Of a stretch of 5,393 nt of DNA, positions 5,017 to 5,393 are shown piece by piece. The translations under genes were made by a program, and so were the position numbers. Below the pieces are notes generated by a model. The model saw nothing but the letters and a program-made list of their open reading frames with translations. It searched no databases and had not been told where the DNA came from. Position 1 is the stretch's first letter. Every line of letters begins with the position of its first letter. This stretch comes from an uncultured Parasphingopyxis sp. (GTDB taxonomy: Bacteria; Pseudomonadota; Alphaproteobacteria; Sphingomonadales; Sphingomonadaceae). Where the stretch lies: positions 1 to 5,393 of the forward strand of contig CAJQMX010000061.1 in assembly GCA_905479515.1 (NCBI GenBank). Reading direction: 5' to 3'.

Positions 5017-5393
5017 ATGCGTTCATTACTGCCGATGCTTGCCGGCGCCGCCATGCTGGCGCTCGCGCCTGTCGCGGCGCCCGCCGCCGATATCGATCTT
5101 CCCTATGAAGAGTTCACGCTCGACAACGGCCTCACGCTGATTGTTCATGAAGACCGCAAGGCGCCGCTGGTCGCTGTCTCGATCTGGTATCATGTAGGAT
5201 CGAAAGACGAACCCGCAGGCAAGACCGGTTTTGCCCACCTCTTTGAACACATCATGTTCAATGGCTCCGAGAACTTTGACAGCGACTGGTTCGGGCCGCT
5301 CGAAGAAGTCGGCGCCACGGGCCTGAATGGCACCACATGGTTCGACCGCACCAATTATTTCCAGACTGTCCCAACGACGGCGCTTGAGCGCGT
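5017..5393 (+). CDS. Secreted M16-family (pitrilysin-like) zinc metallopeptidase, N-terminal part (cut by window edge)
   Basis: 125 complete codons are present before the window ends. The first 24 residues (MRSLLPMLAG, then an Ala/Leu-rich core ending APAA) form a signal peptide, so the protein is exported, probably to the periplasm. FTLDNGLTLIVHEDRKAPLV (33-52) is the usual opening strand of M16 domains. VSIWYHVGSKDEPAGKTGFA leads into HLFEH, the inverted zinc motif HxxEH: His74 and His78 bind zinc and Glu77 is catalytic. TTWFDRTNYFQTVP (106-119) follows as in bacterial two-domain M16 peptidases. The downstream third zinc ligand (Glu) and second M16 domain lie beyond the window. AGAAGGGG ending six bases before the ATG supports the start. 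The 145-bp spacer after regA, with tandem dyads, suggests a separate promoter. Substrate unknown. Confidence 0.92.
   Translation, partial: MRSLLPMLAGAAMLALAPVAAPAADIDLPYEEFTLDNGLTLIVHEDRKAPLVAVSIWYHVGSKDEPAGKTGFAHLFEHIMFNGSENFDSDWFGPLEEVGATGLNGTTWFDRTNYFQTVPTTALER

Overview
The window looks like a chromosomal segment of an alphaproteobacterium. It is GC-rich and uses GC-ending codons. It encodes a RegB/RegA (PrrB/PrrA, ActS/ActR) redox two-component system whose RegA C-terminus is close to that of Rhodobacter-type proteins, together with a Sco/SenC copper chaperone and an intracellular PHB depolymerase. I cannot name a genus from this stretch. No mobile element, CRISPR array, tRNA or rRNA is visible, and all genes look intact except the two cut by the window edges.

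Layout: (1) 1-233, minus strand: 5' end of polA (DNA polymerase I), running off the left edge. (2) 289-672, plus: a small VOC/glyoxalase-fold protein, divergent from polA across a 55-bp gap that holds a perfect 14-bp palindrome. (3) 679-1971, minus: intracellular PHA depolymerase PhaZ with a catalytic cysteine, convergent with the VOC gene (6-bp gap). (4) 1972-2191: non-coding, with a candidate phaZ promoter, a possible PhaR-like site and a 14-bp palindrome. (5) 2192-2794, minus: Sco1/SenC copper chaperone lipoprotein. (6) 2795-2874: divergent promoter region with a 13-bp palindrome. (7) 2875-4221, plus: RegB sensor kinase. (8) 4222-4301: spacer with mutually exclusive inverted repeats. (9) 4302-4871, plus: RegA response regulator. 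(10) 4872-5016: spacer with two identical 10-bp dyads exactly 21 bp apart. (11) 5017-5393, plus: 5' end of a secreted M16 zinc metallopeptidase, running off the right edge.

How the genes fit together: RegB senses the redox state of the respiratory chain through a quinone-binding motif and a cysteine, and phosphorylates RegA. RegA-type regulators control oxidases and other energy-generating and redox-balancing pathways. Sco delivers copper to, or maintains thiols for, cytochrome c oxidase, so sco beside regBA is a conserved respiratory module. PHB is a carbon and reductant sink, so a PHB depolymerase next door fits a redox-balance theme. That link is inference from position only.

No previously undescribed system is evident among the proteins. 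The less ordinary signals are all in the intergenic regions: several clean palindromes, the alternative RNA structures between regB and regA, and the helically phased repeats before the peptidase gene.
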